From positions 1-64,000 of the forward strand of contig NZ_FQYR01000003.1 of the NCBI RefSeq assembly GCF_900141815.1: 64,000 nt of DNA, read 5' to 3'. Positions 40,492 through 49,610 of this stretch are shown here, in pieces. The translations under genes and the position numbers were made by a program. Position 1 is the first letter of the stretch. Every line of letters begins with the position of its first letter. The stretch comes from Rubritalea squalenifaciens DSM 18772. Its GTDB lineage: Bacteria > Verrucomicrobiota > Verrucomicrobiia > Verrucomicrobiales > Akkermansiaceae. The notes beneath the pieces are model-generated. The model saw only the letters and a list, made by a program, of their open reading frames with translations. It had not been told where the DNA came from and made no database searches.

Positions 40492-41451
40492 TTAGATTAC
40501 GTGAACGCCGTTCTTGTTGATCGGAGAAACGTGCTGCTGGTTACCCAGGCCGGCATCGGTGAATACCTTGGACACGGCAGCGGCCACCTTCTTGGCTGTA
40601 TCCTTGCCTTCACAAAGAGCGAAGACGGAGGGGCCGGCACCAGAGATGGAGAAGCCGAGGGCTCCGTTTGCAAGCGCAGAACGCTTGGCTTTGTAGAACT
40701 CAGGGATCAGTTTCTGGCGTCGTGGCTCGGCGATCACATCGTGGATAGAACGTGAAATCATACCATAGTCCTCTTGAATGAGGCCGCAAATCAGACCTCC
40801 GAGGTTACCGATCTGCTGGGTCGCGTTCTCCAGTGGGATTTCTTTGGGAAGAATTTCACGGGCGACCTTAGTGAGGATTTCGATATCCGGGTGGACCACT
40901 GCAGCGTACAGGTTCTTGGGTACGGGTAGCTGGGCGATATCCAGTTCCTGATTGGAGCGGATGAAAACGATGCCCCCAAGCAGGGAAGGGCCTACGTTAT
41001 CCGCGTGGTAGGCGCCATCTGCAGAGGCTTCACCAGTCATAGCGAATGGTAGGAGCTGCAGCTTGGAGAGAGGCTCGCCGATAAGCTTGTTCACGGCATA
41101 GACGCCAGCTACTGCGGAAGCAGCAGAGGAGCCAAGGCCCGAACCAAAAGGCATTTTCTTGTGGATTTCCATCTCGATGCCGCGGTCAGTCATGCCGAGG
41201 TGGCGCAGGAGATCCAGAGCGGCAACGCCCGCTGTGTTGCCTTCGACGGTCTTAGGTAGTTTACCGTCGTCACCGGTAATCTTGGTAATTCGAAGGCCAG
41301 GTTTGTCAGAGTGTCTTACTACGACTTCGTCACCGGGTTCATTGATGGCGAAGCCCAGAACATCGTAACCGCAGGCCACATTTGCAACAGTGGCTGGCGC
41401 GAATACGCGGACTTCTTTAGGCTCTTGTTTTACCATAGTGCGGCGGGTCAT
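40492..41451 (-). CDS. thrB: Homoserine kinase
   Basis: 319 residues. GHMP kinase motifs: VANVACGYDVLGFAI, PFGSGLGSSAASAVAGV (ATP-binding glycine loop) and GFSISGAGPSVFALCEG near the C-terminus. Phosphorylates homoserine, giving the ThrC substrate. The ATG at 41451 or the one five codons later (MVKQEP) may be used; there is no strong ribosome-binding site for either. Confidence 0.95.
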   Translation of the reverse strand: MTRRTMVKQEPKEVRVFAPATVANVACGYDVLGFAINEPGDEVVVRHSDKPGLRITKITGDDGKLPKTVEGNTAGVAALDLLRHLGMTDRGIEMEIHKKMPFGSGLGSSAASAVAGVYAVNKLIGEPLSKLQLLPFAMTGEASADGAYHADNVGPSLLGGIVFIRSNQELDIAQLPVPKNLYAAVVHPDIEILTKVAREILPKEIPLENATQQIGNLGGLICGLIQEDYGMISRSIHDVIAEPRRQKLIPEFYKAKRSALANGALGFSISGAGPSVFALCEGKDTAKKVAAAVSKVFTDAGLGNQQHVSPINKNGVHVI

Positions 41452-41550
41452 AGCAGGGACTGGTAGGATAGCATAGCGAAATTTGAGTCATGGACACGAA
41501 AAATGACGCAGATTGGAAAGATCTGCTTTGCTGGCACCTGTTGATTGCTC

Positions 41551-42057
41551 TTAGAAGAACAGGAAGCGCTTCTTGCGGGGGCGCTTTTTCTCATACTTGC
41601 CATCTCCTACGGAGAGGACCTGGACGCGGACTTTCGTGATTCCGTGCTCGTGGAAGCCGAGTTTCTTGGCAGCTCTTGGAGTCAGGTCGATGATGCGTCC
41701 GGGGATGAATGGGCCGCGGTCGTTGAGGCGAAGTTTGAGTTCCTTCCCATTGGAGAGATTGGTGACTTTGACACGGCAGGGAAGTGGCAGTGTCTTGTGA
41801 GCTCCGGTGACGTGCCAGGCCTGGACTTTCTCTCCTAGTGAGGTGTTGCCGCGCTTGAGTCCAAACCAGGAAGACTCGTTGTACCAGGAGGCCTCACCTG
41901 TTTCGTCATAATAGAGGGCTTGGTTGACAGACATCGGGGTATAGTGAACACTGCGGACCGTATAGGGTCTAGTCATGTAGCCGTCATAGCCGGAGGGGGA
42001 AGCGCAGGAGGCTAACAGAATAATCGGCAGGAGCAATGCGAGGAAAACGGGCTTCAT
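41551..42057 (-). CDS. RlpA-like septal ring protein
   Basis: 168 residues with a lipoprotein signal (FLALLLPIILLASC). The double-psi beta-barrel of RlpA is present: GEASWYNESSWFGLKR, KTLPLPCRVKVTNLSNGKEL, LRLNDRGPFIPGRIIDLTP with the catalytic Asp-Arg (NDRGPF) and AAKKLGF. Members are lytic transglycosylases or septal proteins. It ends with a basic tail KKRPRKKRF. No SPOR domain is seen. Confidence 0.8.
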   Translation of the reverse strand: MKPVFLALLLPIILLASCASPSGYDGYMTRPYTVRSVHYTPMSVNQALYYDETGEASWYNESSWFGLKRGNTSLGEKVQAWHVTGAHKTLPLPCRVKVTNLSNGKELKLRLNDRGPFIPGRIIDLTPRAAKKLGFHEHGITKVRVQVLSVGDGKYEKKRPRKKRFLFF

Positions 42058-42175
42058 GGTCTGGATGATGAAGGCTCGCAGCTGAAGTGTTAAGCGAGAA
42101 GTTCTGTCGTGGCGAAAATGTTTGGAGTTCGCTATGAGCTTGTTTTTGAATGAAGAGATTGGCTAGAGTGCTGTC

Positions 42176-43783
42176 ATGCGCGTTTTTGCTACCCTTATTC
42201 TGCTGTTGTCTACGCTGTGCCAGGCGAAAATAGCTCCGCTATGTGAAAAGTTCATGAATAGCCAAGGGGTGTATCATCTGTCTATCGACAATAGTCAGCA
42301 GTTAGGAGTAGCTGTAGTCTATAAAGACAAGGTGGGGATTCCTTGGGATGGTGATGGAGATGGGCCTAGAATGTCTCGTGTGTTTGCTTCACGTCTGGAT
42401 TGGCCAAAGATAGAGCTTACTGGACCAAAGGAAGCCAAAGTAAAGCCGGGTGGTAAAGAGCCTATCGTTCTAGGTTTCGTAACCTATCATGGACAAGAGA
42501 AGGATTGGACGGCTGAGGTCTGGTGGTGCTATGAAGACTATATTTATAAGTACGCGAGTCATCAGGCGAAATGGGTCCAAGTCGGAGTCTACCCGTCGAA
42601 AGACATTCTAGTGGATTTGAAATGGCTGGATACCAATCATGAGAATTTGAAGAAGGTGATCATCGGGGAAGGTTGTCCCAGTGATTTTGGGATTAAGAAA
42701 GACAAGCTGAAGGCGCTGGTAGAGCAGGGCTTCATGAATTGGTTGCCTGCCATGGTTAAGTTAGGTGAGGGAAAAGTCGCGAACGATGGCGAATTGCTCG
42801 CAGTGGCACTAATTCGTGAATTTATGGAGGTCGTGCCCCTAGAGAAGGGAGAGGTGAAGGCGGATGATGAATCGCTGTTGGAGTGCTACGTGAATCTCTT
42901 GAGGGCACTTAAGATGGTGGAGGAGGATCAGGAGGTGACTTCCAAGTTGGATCCCAAGCAGCTGGAGGTCTTTTATACTAGTATCGATAAGCTTGTCCGC
43001 TCGTTCAGAGAGTCATCGATTACTCCGAGCATGTATTCCCTCTACGAGGACTATAAGGTGCGGCTTTACCAGAGGCTTTTGCAGCAAGATCCAGAAGTTG
43101 ATTTACTGCAGGAGGTTCAGGTGGCTCTGCATCATTTTGATGCCGAGGGGGCTCCCAGGCTCTACGGTACCTATTTGGCGGGCTTGAAGGGTGAAAAAGG
43201 TTACTCGTCTGCAAATCACGAACGGTTGAGCCGGGCGCTGAAACACCTGCAGTCAGTAGAGAGCATAGAGAAGCCAAACGGCTATACCGTGATGCCTGCG
43301 ATAGAGGCTTTTTATGAGGAGATAGATACCGAGGTGCTTTCCTATCAGCATAAGAAGCTCAGTCCCTCGCAGCAGCTACTCTTCAACGACTACTGCCGAC
43401 GCGAAAAAGACAAGCTGCTGGAGTCTGGTGAGATGTCCGACATCATTGACTTCATGCGCTTGGTGCTCAGGCAGGAGAAAGCGAAGGAGGTTGAATTTTT
43501 GCTGAACCTTTTTTCAGTGCGGAAGCATGTGGGGGATTTGCAGTTGTTGGGGGAGTTGCTGGACTCGGATTATGTGAAAAATCAGGGGGTAGTGGCAGTG
43601 AAGCCGGTATTGGAGCACATGGGCAAGCGTAAGGAAAAGGAAGTCGTCTGGTTGGTTTCTAGTTTACTGGAGCACAAGGACGAAAAGGTGCAGAAGATAG
43701 CGCATGATTTTCTGGTTGAAAGAGTTGGGGTTGATCACGGTAAGACGGTCAAGGCCTGGAGGGATTGGTACAATCAGGAGTGA
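42176..43783 (+). CDS. Secreted protein of unknown function
   Basis: 535 residues with a signal peptide (VFATLILLLSTLCQA). The N-terminal part is beta-rich (e.g. TYHGQEKDWTAEVWWCYED), the C-terminal ~250 residues are helical with HEAT-like character (HDFLVERVGV and EVVWLVSSLLEHKDEK). No known domain is found. It sits 60 bp upstream of lpxI but has no obvious metabolic link to it. Confidence 0.5.
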   Translation: MRVFATLILLLSTLCQAKIAPLCEKFMNSQGVYHLSIDNSQQLGVAVVYKDKVGIPWDGDGDGPRMSRVFASRLDWPKIELTGPKEAKVKPGGKEPIVLGFVTYHGQEKDWTAEVWWCYEDYIYKYASHQAKWVQVGVYPSKDILVDLKWLDTNHENLKKVIIGEGCPSDFGIKKDKLKALVEQGFMNWLPAMVKLGEGKVANDGELLAVALIREFMEVVPLEKGEVKADDESLLECYVNLLRALKMVEEDQEVTSKLDPKQLEVFYTSIDKLVRSFRESSITPSMYSLYEDYKVRLYQRLLQQDPEVDLLQEVQVALHHFDAEGAPRLYGTYLAGLKGEKGYSSANHERLSRALKHLQSVESIEKPNGYTVMPAIEAFYEEIDTEVLSYQHKKLSPSQQLLFNDYCRREKDKLLESGEMSDIIDFMRLVLRQEKAKEVEFLLNLFSVRKHVGDLQLLGELLDSDYVKNQGVVAVKPVLEHMGKRKEKEVVWLVSSLLEHKDEKVQKIAHDFLVERVGVDHGKTVKAWRDWYNQE

Positions 43784-43844
43784 GGTGATTTTTTGACCCT
43801 TAGGCCTGATTGAGGGGTTGATTGATCGTGGCGATGCGGATTGA

Positions 43845-44678
43845 ATGAGCGCGATGAGCGAGAAGACGATTGGAATCATTGCCGGCAACGGGATCTATCC
43901 AGAGACTTTCGTGGCTTCAGCCCGCGAGAAAGTCCCCGGTGTGAAGCTTGTGGTGGCGGGTTTTCATGGAGAGACCAAGGAGGACTTGGCTCAGAAAGTG
44001 GATGCCATGGAATGGTTTCGCGTCGGTCAGCTCGGAAAGTTGATCAAGTTTTTCCGGAGTCAGGGAGTCAGTGAGGCGATCATGGTGGGGCAAATTGCAC
44101 CACGTAATCTCTTTGATCTGAGGCCGGACATGCGCACGCTGATGATGCTCGCCAAGGTGAAGGAGCGTAATGCCGAGTCCCTCTTTGGTGCCGTGGCTGA
44201 TGAGCTGGAGAAGGATGGTATCCGCCTGCTAAATGCGACTACTTATCTTGAACACCTCTTGCCTGAGCCGGGTCACGTGGCTGGTCCAAAGCTCAAGAAA
44301 CGTGCGATGGAGGATGCTGAGTTTGGCTTCAGGACGGCCAAGGAGACCAGCCGCATGGACATCGGCCAGAGCGTGGTGGTGCGCCATGGGACGGTTCTCG
44401 CAGTAGAAGCTTTTGAAGGCACGAATGCCTGCATCAAGCGTGGTGGTGAGCTGGGTCGTGGGAAAAGCTGTACCCTGGCCAAGGTTTCCAAGCCTAATCA
44501 GGATTTCCGTTTTGATGTTCCTGTCATCGGCGCTCTGACCATCGAGGCCTGCAAGGAGGCTGGCGTGGGCGTGATTGCCTGTGAGGCCCGTAAGACGCTT
44601 TTGTTGGGCAGAGAGGATGTCGACAGGCTCTGTAATGAGTACGGAATCACCATTGTAGCCTTGGATGGCGATGCTTGA
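43845..44678 (+). CDS. lpxI: UDP-2,3-diacylglucosamine pyrophosphatase LpxI-like
   Basis: 277 residues. The LpxI pattern is clear: IGIIAGNGIYPETFV at the N-terminus, VVAGFHGETKEDL, VGQLGKLIKFFRSQGVSEAI, then DIGQSVVVRHGTVLAVEAFEGT and FDVPVIGALTIEACKEA. It hydrolyses UDP-2,3-diacylglucosamine to lipid X in lipid A synthesis and implies an LPS-bearing outer membrane. Start at 43845 or at the ATG three codons later. Confidence 0.85.
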   Translation: MSAMSEKTIGIIAGNGIYPETFVASAREKVPGVKLVVAGFHGETKEDLAQKVDAMEWFRVGQLGKLIKFFRSQGVSEAIMVGQIAPRNLFDLRPDMRTLMMLAKVKERNAESLFGAVADELEKDGIRLLNATTYLEHLLPEPGHVAGPKLKKRAMEDAEFGFRTAKETSRMDIGQSVVVRHGTVLAVEAFEGTNACIKRGGELGRGKSCTLAKVSKPNQDFRFDVPVIGALTIEACKEAGVGVIACEARKTLLLGREDVDRLCNEYGITIVALDGDA

Positions 44679-44748
44679 TTTGACGCTAGATTAGGTAATC
44701 TGGCTTAACGGCTTGCCAGCAGCTATCAGCTTTGCGTAAAAACTGCCC

Positions 44749-45666
44749 ATGAAAATCAAGGCAGGAGTCGCTGGAACAGGTTCGATGGGGAGAAATCACG
44801 CTCGCGTGTATTCATTGTTAGAGGGTGCGGAGCTGACAGCGATCTATGATCAGGATATCGAGAGAGCCAAGGCTGTAGCAGATGAGTTCGGTGGCGTGGC
44901 AGTCTCCTCCCTTGAAGAGCTTGCGGCAAATGCCCAGGCGATCAGTGTGGCGGTGCCTACTGTGGCGCACCGTGAGGTGGGTACCAAGCTGATGGAACTG
45001 GGCTGTGACGTGCTGATGGAAAAGCCGATCGCCAATACTCTGGAAGATGCTACTGCCTTGATCGAGAAATCCCATGAGCTGAACCGTATTTTACAGGTGG
45101 GGCACATCGAGCGTTTCAACCCAGTCATGCGTGAGCTTGAGAAGCGTCTGACCGAGCCGAAGTTCATCGAGGCGCACCGACTTTCACCTTTCCCTAATAG
45201 AAGCATGGACATCGGCGTTGTACTCGATGTGATGATTCATGATCTCGAAATTATCCTGCACTTGGTCAAAAGCCCGGTGGTGAGCATTGATGCCGTCGGG
45301 GTGAATGTTCTGACTCACCGTGAAGACATCGCCAATGCCCGTATTCGTTTTGAAAATGGCTGTGTGGCGAATGTGACCGCCAGCCGCATTTCTCCCGAGA
45401 GAATGCGTAAGCTGCGTGTGTTCCAGGGAGATTGCTACCTCTCACTCGATTATCAGGGACAGAGCGGGGAGATGTATTGGAAAGAGGGCATGGAAATCAA
45501 GAAGGGCGAGGTGGAGATCGAGAAAGACGAGCCGCTGAAGCTTGAGCTGGATGCCTTTGTGGGCTGTGTGGCGCGTGGCGAGACCCCGGCTGTCACAGGT
45601 CAGCATGGGGCTGCAGCCTTGGATGTGGCCTTGGAGATTACTAACAAGATCGCCGCAGGAATCTAA
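44749..45666 (+). CDS. Gfo/Idh/MocA-family oxidoreductase
   Basis: 305 residues with the NAD(P)-binding start AGVAGTGSMGRNHARVYS, then VAVPTVAHREVGTKLMELGC and EKPIANTLEDA (the conserved EKP loop), and a C-terminal domain with IHDLEIILHL. This gene often lies beside lpxI in LPS-synthesis regions, where members oxidise UDP-sugars. It is 70 bp after lpxI and 39 bp before rex. Confidence 0.85.
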   Translation: MKIKAGVAGTGSMGRNHARVYSLLEGAELTAIYDQDIERAKAVADEFGGVAVSSLEELAANAQAISVAVPTVAHREVGTKLMELGCDVLMEKPIANTLEDATALIEKSHELNRILQVGHIERFNPVMRELEKRLTEPKFIEAHRLSPFPNRSMDIGVVLDVMIHDLEIILHLVKSPVVSIDAVGVNVLTHREDIANARIRFENGCVANVTASRISPERMRKLRVFQGDCYLSLDYQGQSGEMYWKEGMEIKKGEVEIEKDEPLKLELDAFVGCVARGETPAVTGQHGAAALDVALEITNKIAAGI

Positions 45667-45705
45667 AAGTATAGATTCTGGCGAGGAAAGCGTGTAGAGT
45701 ATTCA

Positions 45706-46338
45706 TTGGTGGATAATAAAGTGGAAATACCTCGTAAGGCGATTTACCGCCTTTCCATATACAGCCGTTGCTTGAAGCGTTTGCTGGAAAACGGGATTGA
45801 GACTGTCAGTTCATCCGCTCTGGCATCCGCCGCCGGGGTGAAGCCAGCCCAGCTGCGCAAGGACTTGGCCTATTTCGGCCAGTTCGGTACCCGGGGGCTC
45901 GGATATCCTGTAGAAGTCCTGCTGAATACGATCCGTGAAGTGCTGGGGCGTGCCAAGCTGCAGCCAGTAGTTCTGGTGGGGGCGGGTAACCTGGGACGCG
46001 CGCTCTTGCGTTACGATGGTTTCCGCAAGGAAGGTTTTGAAGTGCTGGCAGCTTTCGATGCCAAGCCTGATGAGATCGATGAAAGCCGTATCCCTGTACC
46101 TGTCTACAGCGATGATGGGCTGGAAGACTTTATCAAAGAGAACAAGGTGCGCATGGCGATCGTCTGTGTGCCTGCCGAGCATGGGCAGGCAGTGGCCAAC
46201 AAGCTGGTCGATGCCGGTGTGCAGGCCATCCTGAATTTCTCACCCATCGTGCTTCAGGTGCCTGAGCATGTCGTGGTGACCCGCGTGGATCTCGCGATCG
46301 AGCTGGAGAACCTGAGTTTCTTCATTGATCGAGATTAG
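45706..46338 (+). CDS. rex: Redox-sensing transcriptional repressor Rex
   Basis: 210 residues. An N-terminal winged-helix (SRCLKRLLENGIETVSSSAL, VKPAQLRKDLAYFGQFGTRG) precedes a Rossmann NAD(H)-binding fold (PVVLVGAGNLGRALLRY with GxGNLG, and AFDAKPDEI). It represses respiratory and fermentative genes when NADH is low. The start is TTG at 45706 or GTG at 45709, with GAGGAAAG upstream. Confidence 0.9.
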   Translation: MVDNKVEIPRKAIYRLSIYSRCLKRLLENGIETVSSSALASAAGVKPAQLRKDLAYFGQFGTRGLGYPVEVLLNTIREVLGRAKLQPVVLVGAGNLGRALLRYDGFRKEGFEVLAAFDAKPDEIDESRIPVPVYSDDGLEDFIKENKVRMAIVCVPAEHGQAVANKLVDAGVQAILNFSPIVLQVPEHVVVTRVDLAIELENLSFFIDRD

Positions 46339-46377
46339 GGTGTAACGTCACTCTGTATTCTGGTTATTCTGATTTGA

Positions 46378-46653
46378 ATGAATGATTCAAGAGAGCAGCT
46401 TATTGTGAGGCTTCGATCTGAAGCTGGTAAATGCTCCGCAATTGAGCTGGTGATTTTATGTCAAAACGATATGGGCGGAGTCATTTCTCCGTCTCAGTTT
46501 ATCCATCTTTTTTTTGATGCATTTCCTCATATACCCCTCAGGGCTATTATTCGTGCTACAGGGTGGAAATACTTTCGTGACGAAGGCTTCTCTGATGATG
46601 TTTTCAGTGAATTGCTAGATCCTTGGATCAATAAGCAGATTCCATTCAAATGA
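46378..46653 (+). CDS. 91-aa hypothetical protein
   Basis: Hydrophilic N-terminus (MNDSREQLIVRLRSEAGKCS), then an aromatic-rich part FIHLFFDAFPHIPLRAI and RATGWKYFRDEGFSDD. No family is recognised. ATG at 46378 is 39 bp after rex; a convergent terminator follows the next gene. It may be a small immunity-type protein, but that is not supported. Confidence 0.5.
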   Translation: MNDSREQLIVRLRSEAGKCSAIELVILCQNDMGGVISPSQFIHLFFDAFPHIPLRAIIRATGWKYFRDEGFSDDVFSELLDPWINKQIPFK

Positions 46654-46782
46654 ATCTAAAGAGAGTTCAGAAGCCTCGTGATTATATCAGATTATGATCA
46701 ATTGACAGACCGGGGCTATTCGGGTGAACACTTGCGTGAGTGTATGTGGTTACCCTTGTCGTATGCTCAGGGGGAATAAAAA

Positions 46783-46807
46783 ATGCGCCGCGTGTTAGGC
46801 GGCGCAT
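46783..46807 (-). terminator. Terminator of rpoD
   Basis: ATGCGCCGC (46783-46791) and GCGGCGCAT (46799-46807) form a 9-bp stem; on the minus strand it is followed by TTTTTTATT. It ends rpoD transcription. Confidence 0.9.
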
Positions 46808-46833
46808 GGGAAAGTCTGGGGCTGCTGGGCAGC

Positions 46834-48756
46834 TTACATGTTTGGAAGCTCGATGAAGCCTTCCAGTTTGCGGATACGGGTCGGGTGACGCATCTTACGG
46901 AGGGCTTTGGCCTCGATCTGACGGATACGCTCACGAGTCACCTGGAACTGGCGGCCTACTTCCTCAAGAGTACGGCTGTAGCCGTCCTTGAGACCGAAGC
47001 GCTGCTCGAGAACTTCACGCTCACGCTCGGTGAGGGTGTCGAGAACGTCGACGATCTTCTCCTTGAGCATGGCGAAGCCGGCTTCTTCCATTGGGTTCTC
47101 AGCGGCTTTATCCTCGATGAAGTCACCGAATGAGGTGTCATCGGAATCACCGACTGGAGCCTGAAGGGAGATAGGCTGCTGAGCCATCTTGAGAACGGCG
47201 CGAACACGCTCGACCGGAAGGTGGATTTCCTCCGCGATTTCATCTGGAGTTGGTTCACGGCCATACTCCTGAACGAGCTGCTTCTGCACGCGCATGAGCT
47301 TGTTGATGGTCTCGATCATGTGAACCGGGATACGGATCGTACGGGCCTGGTCCGCGATGGAGCGGGTGATGGCCTGACGGATCCACCAGGTAGCGTAGGT
47401 GGAGAACTTGTAACCGCGGCGGTACTCGAACTTCTCAACCGCCTTCATGAGGCCCATGTTACCTTCCTGAATGAGGTCGAGGAAGGAGAGACCACGGTTG
47501 GTGTACTTCTTGGCGATGGAGATTACGAGACGAAGGTTGGCTTCCACCATTTCAGTCTTGGCCTTGTAGGCCATCTTCATCCAGTGGCGGAGGTCCTTGT
47601 TGTTATCGGCAAAGCCTTCGGCGGTGTGCCAGGAAAGCTGCTGAGTTTCACGAAGTTTGGTTTCGAACTCTTTGTCGTCCGGGTTGGTCTGAAGCTTGCG
47701 CTGGTACTTCCAGAATTTCTTCTGATATTCTTCCACTTCCTCACAGAAATCTTCCACGACCTTCTGCTTGTAGTAGAAGCGCTGGTAGAGACGTGCGATG
47801 GAGGTAAGTTGCTTCTCAAGCTCTTCTTCGAGCTTGTTCACGCTTCGAGGGTTCTTGGCGTGAAGCTTGCGGAAGACCTTGTCTGTGTCTTCGTGGCACT
47901 GGCGGAGTTGATCGCAGAGCTTTGGCAGCGTCTTCATGTAGCGCTCGCGAGACTCAATCTTCTTGTCCAGGATCACACGGTCAAAGCGCTCTTTGCCCTT
48001 CATGAGCTTGTCCGCGAGTTCCAGATAAGATTCGGCAACAAAGCCGAAACGGTGCAGGTACTTCTGCACGGTGAGTTCAGCGTCTTCGATACGCTTGGAA
48101 ATTTCCACTTCCTGCTCACGGGTGAGGAGAGGGACCTGACCCATCTGCTTGAGGTACATGCGTACTGGATCGTCGAGGATGTCGAGCTTCTGCTCGGACT
48201 TCGGCTCGTCGTCACTGCTGCTGTCACGCTTGCGGTCCTGGTAACGGTCCACCTCGGAGGCGTCGATGATGTCGAACTCCATGGAGCGGAGACGCTCAAG
48301 GATGGCTTCTACGTCTGCCGGCTCGACGAGATCGTTAGGAAGGATCTCGTTGATATCGTCGTAGGTAAGGTAGTCCTGCTCTTTAGCCAGCTTGATAAGC
48401 TCACGTACCTTTTCCTGGATCTCAGGAGTGTCGATACGGTTCTTGGGTGCCTTCTTAGCACGCTTGGCTTTTTCCGCTGCTTCAGCTTCGAGCAGGGCTT
48501 CGAGTTTGGAAAGTTGCTTCTTCGGCTTTGCCTCTGTTCCCGCGTCCTCGGCCTTTGGTGTGGCTGCTTCCTCTTTGGCAACTTCTTCGGCCTTAGTGGC
48601 TTTGGTTGTCTTCTTAGGAGCTTTCTTGGCTGCTTTTTTGGCGGTTGTCTTCTTCGCTACTTTTTTGGCGGCTGTCTTCTTAGTCGCCGTTTTCTTTGCG
48701 GTTGTTTTGGTAGCCGCCTTTTTTGCGGCTTTCTTCGCTGCTTTCTTTGCTGCCAT
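46834..48756 (-). CDS. rpoD: Primary sigma factor RpoD with Lys/Ala-rich N-terminus
   Basis: 640 residues from the ATG at 48756 (a GTG 17 codons upstream is also open). The first ~75 residues are almost only Lys, Ala and Thr in KAAKK repeats, a histone-H1-like tail absent from E. coli RpoD. Sigma 1.1-like helices follow; region 1.2 is [20 protein letters not shown]; region 2 is [20 protein letters not shown] then [14 protein letters not shown]; region 4 has [18 protein letters not shown] and [17 protein letters not shown]. It is the housekeeping factor. No Shine-Dalgarno site is clear. Confidence 0.9.
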   Translation of the reverse strand: MAAKKAAKKAAKKAATKTTAKKTATKKTAAKKVAKKTTAKKAAKKAPKKTTKATKAEEVAKEEAATPKAEDAGTEAKPKKQLSKLEALLEAEAAEKAKRAKKAPKNRIDTPEIQEKVRELIKLAKEQDYLTYDDINEILPNDLVEPADVEAILERLRSMEFDIIDASEVDRYQDRKRDSSSDDEPKSEQKLDILDDPVRMYLKQMGQVPLLTREQEVEISKRIEDAELTVQKYLHRFGFVAESYLELADKLMKGKERFDRVILDKKIESRERYMKTLPKLCDQLRQCHEDTDKVFRKLHAKNPRSVNKLEEELEKQLTSIARLYQRFYYKQKVVEDFCEEVEEYQKKFWKYQRKLQTNPDDKEFETKLRETQQLSWHTAEGFADNNKDLRHWMKMAYKAKTEMVEANLRLVISIAKKYTNRGLSFLDLIQEGNMGLMKAVEKFEYRRGYKFSTYATWWIRQAITRSIADQARTIRIPVHMIETINKLMRVQKQLVQEYGREPTPDEIAEEIHLPVERVRAVLKMAQQPISLQAPVGDSDDTSFGDFIEDKAAENPMEEAGFAMLKEKIVDVLDTLTEREREVLEQRFGLKDGYSRTLEEVGRQFQVTRERIRQIEAKALRKMRHPTRIRKLEGFIELPNM

Positions 48757-49047
48757 AAGAGATTGTTTGTTCAGTGAACTGGTTTGAGCGACGAGGGCAC
48801 ACGTCACCCATAATATGGGCTGCGCAGTCGCGCAGCGGTTCGGAATCTTGTGTACCTATTAGAATTCGTCAAGGCATTTCGTGGTTTAGGCTACATAACT
48901 TTTTCGTTACTAACGGATCTTTGACTCTGATGGTTACAGAGGAATACCTGAGTGAAATGAGTGATGAGTTAATGTTGACTAATTTACCTTGAATTAAATT
49001 TGACCTGAGGCCTATGTTGAATCCTTAAGAATTAACTCAACATTACC

Positions 49048-49602
49048 ATGTCAGTTTCTGCGCTACACTACCCAGCAAAAATCGTTCCATTCATAGAGTA
49101 TTTGCAAGGTCTAACGACCAGACCACCGATCGATGATCTGGTGGCAAAGATGAAGAAGTTTGATATCTCCATGCAGGAACTTGGCAGCTTCGTGCAGTTT
49201 CATGATCGGGGGTACCGTCGCAACGTGGTTTTCGAGAATGAGCATGTGCAGCTACTGTGTTTGTGCTGGAAGAGCGGTCAGCGCAGTCCTATCCATGATC
49301 ATGCGCAGTCGATCTGTGCGGTGAAGATCGTCGAGGGGGTAGCTTCTGAGACGCTCTTTGAAATGACACCCAGCGGTTACATCAAGGCGGTGTCCACGGT
49401 GGACTATGGTGAAGGGGTGATTGGTTCAGAAGATGATGATACTCATCAGGTGGCAAACCTTCAGGAGGAAGGGCAGGATCTGGTTACTCTGCATTGCTAT
49501 GCGCCGCCGCTGAGGAAGATGAAGACCTACTCCATCGATTCCAAGTTTTCCCAGATGTACGAGCCTGTGAATGAAATGCATATCTATGGCAGTGGAATCT
49601 AA
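49048..49602 (+). CDS. cdo: Cysteine dioxygenase
   Basis: 184 residues with the cupin motifs of type I cysteine dioxygenase: iron ligands H83, H85 (SPIHDHAQS) and H133 (DTHQVANL). Both residues of the Cys-Tyr crosslink found in the mammalian enzyme appear at C90 and Y151. It converts cysteine to cysteine sulfinate. It is 8 bp upstream of the sulfur-compound exporter gene, so the two are co-transcribed. Confidence 0.85.
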   Translation: MSVSALHYPAKIVPFIEYLQGLTTRPPIDDLVAKMKKFDISMQELGSFVQFHDRGYRRNVVFENEHVQLLCLCWKSGQRSPIHDHAQSICAVKIVEGVASETLFEMTPSGYIKAVSTVDYGEGVIGSEDDDTHQVANLQEEGQDLVTLHCYAPPLRKMKTYSIDSKFSQMYEPVNEMHIYGSGI

Positions 49603-49610
49603 CGAATGAG

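Noticed and set aside
47221-48777. 518-codon frame antisense to rpoD
   Set aside because: It arises from the Lys/Ala/Glu codon bias of rpoD on the other strand; the Leu/Phe/Val-rich product has no domain.
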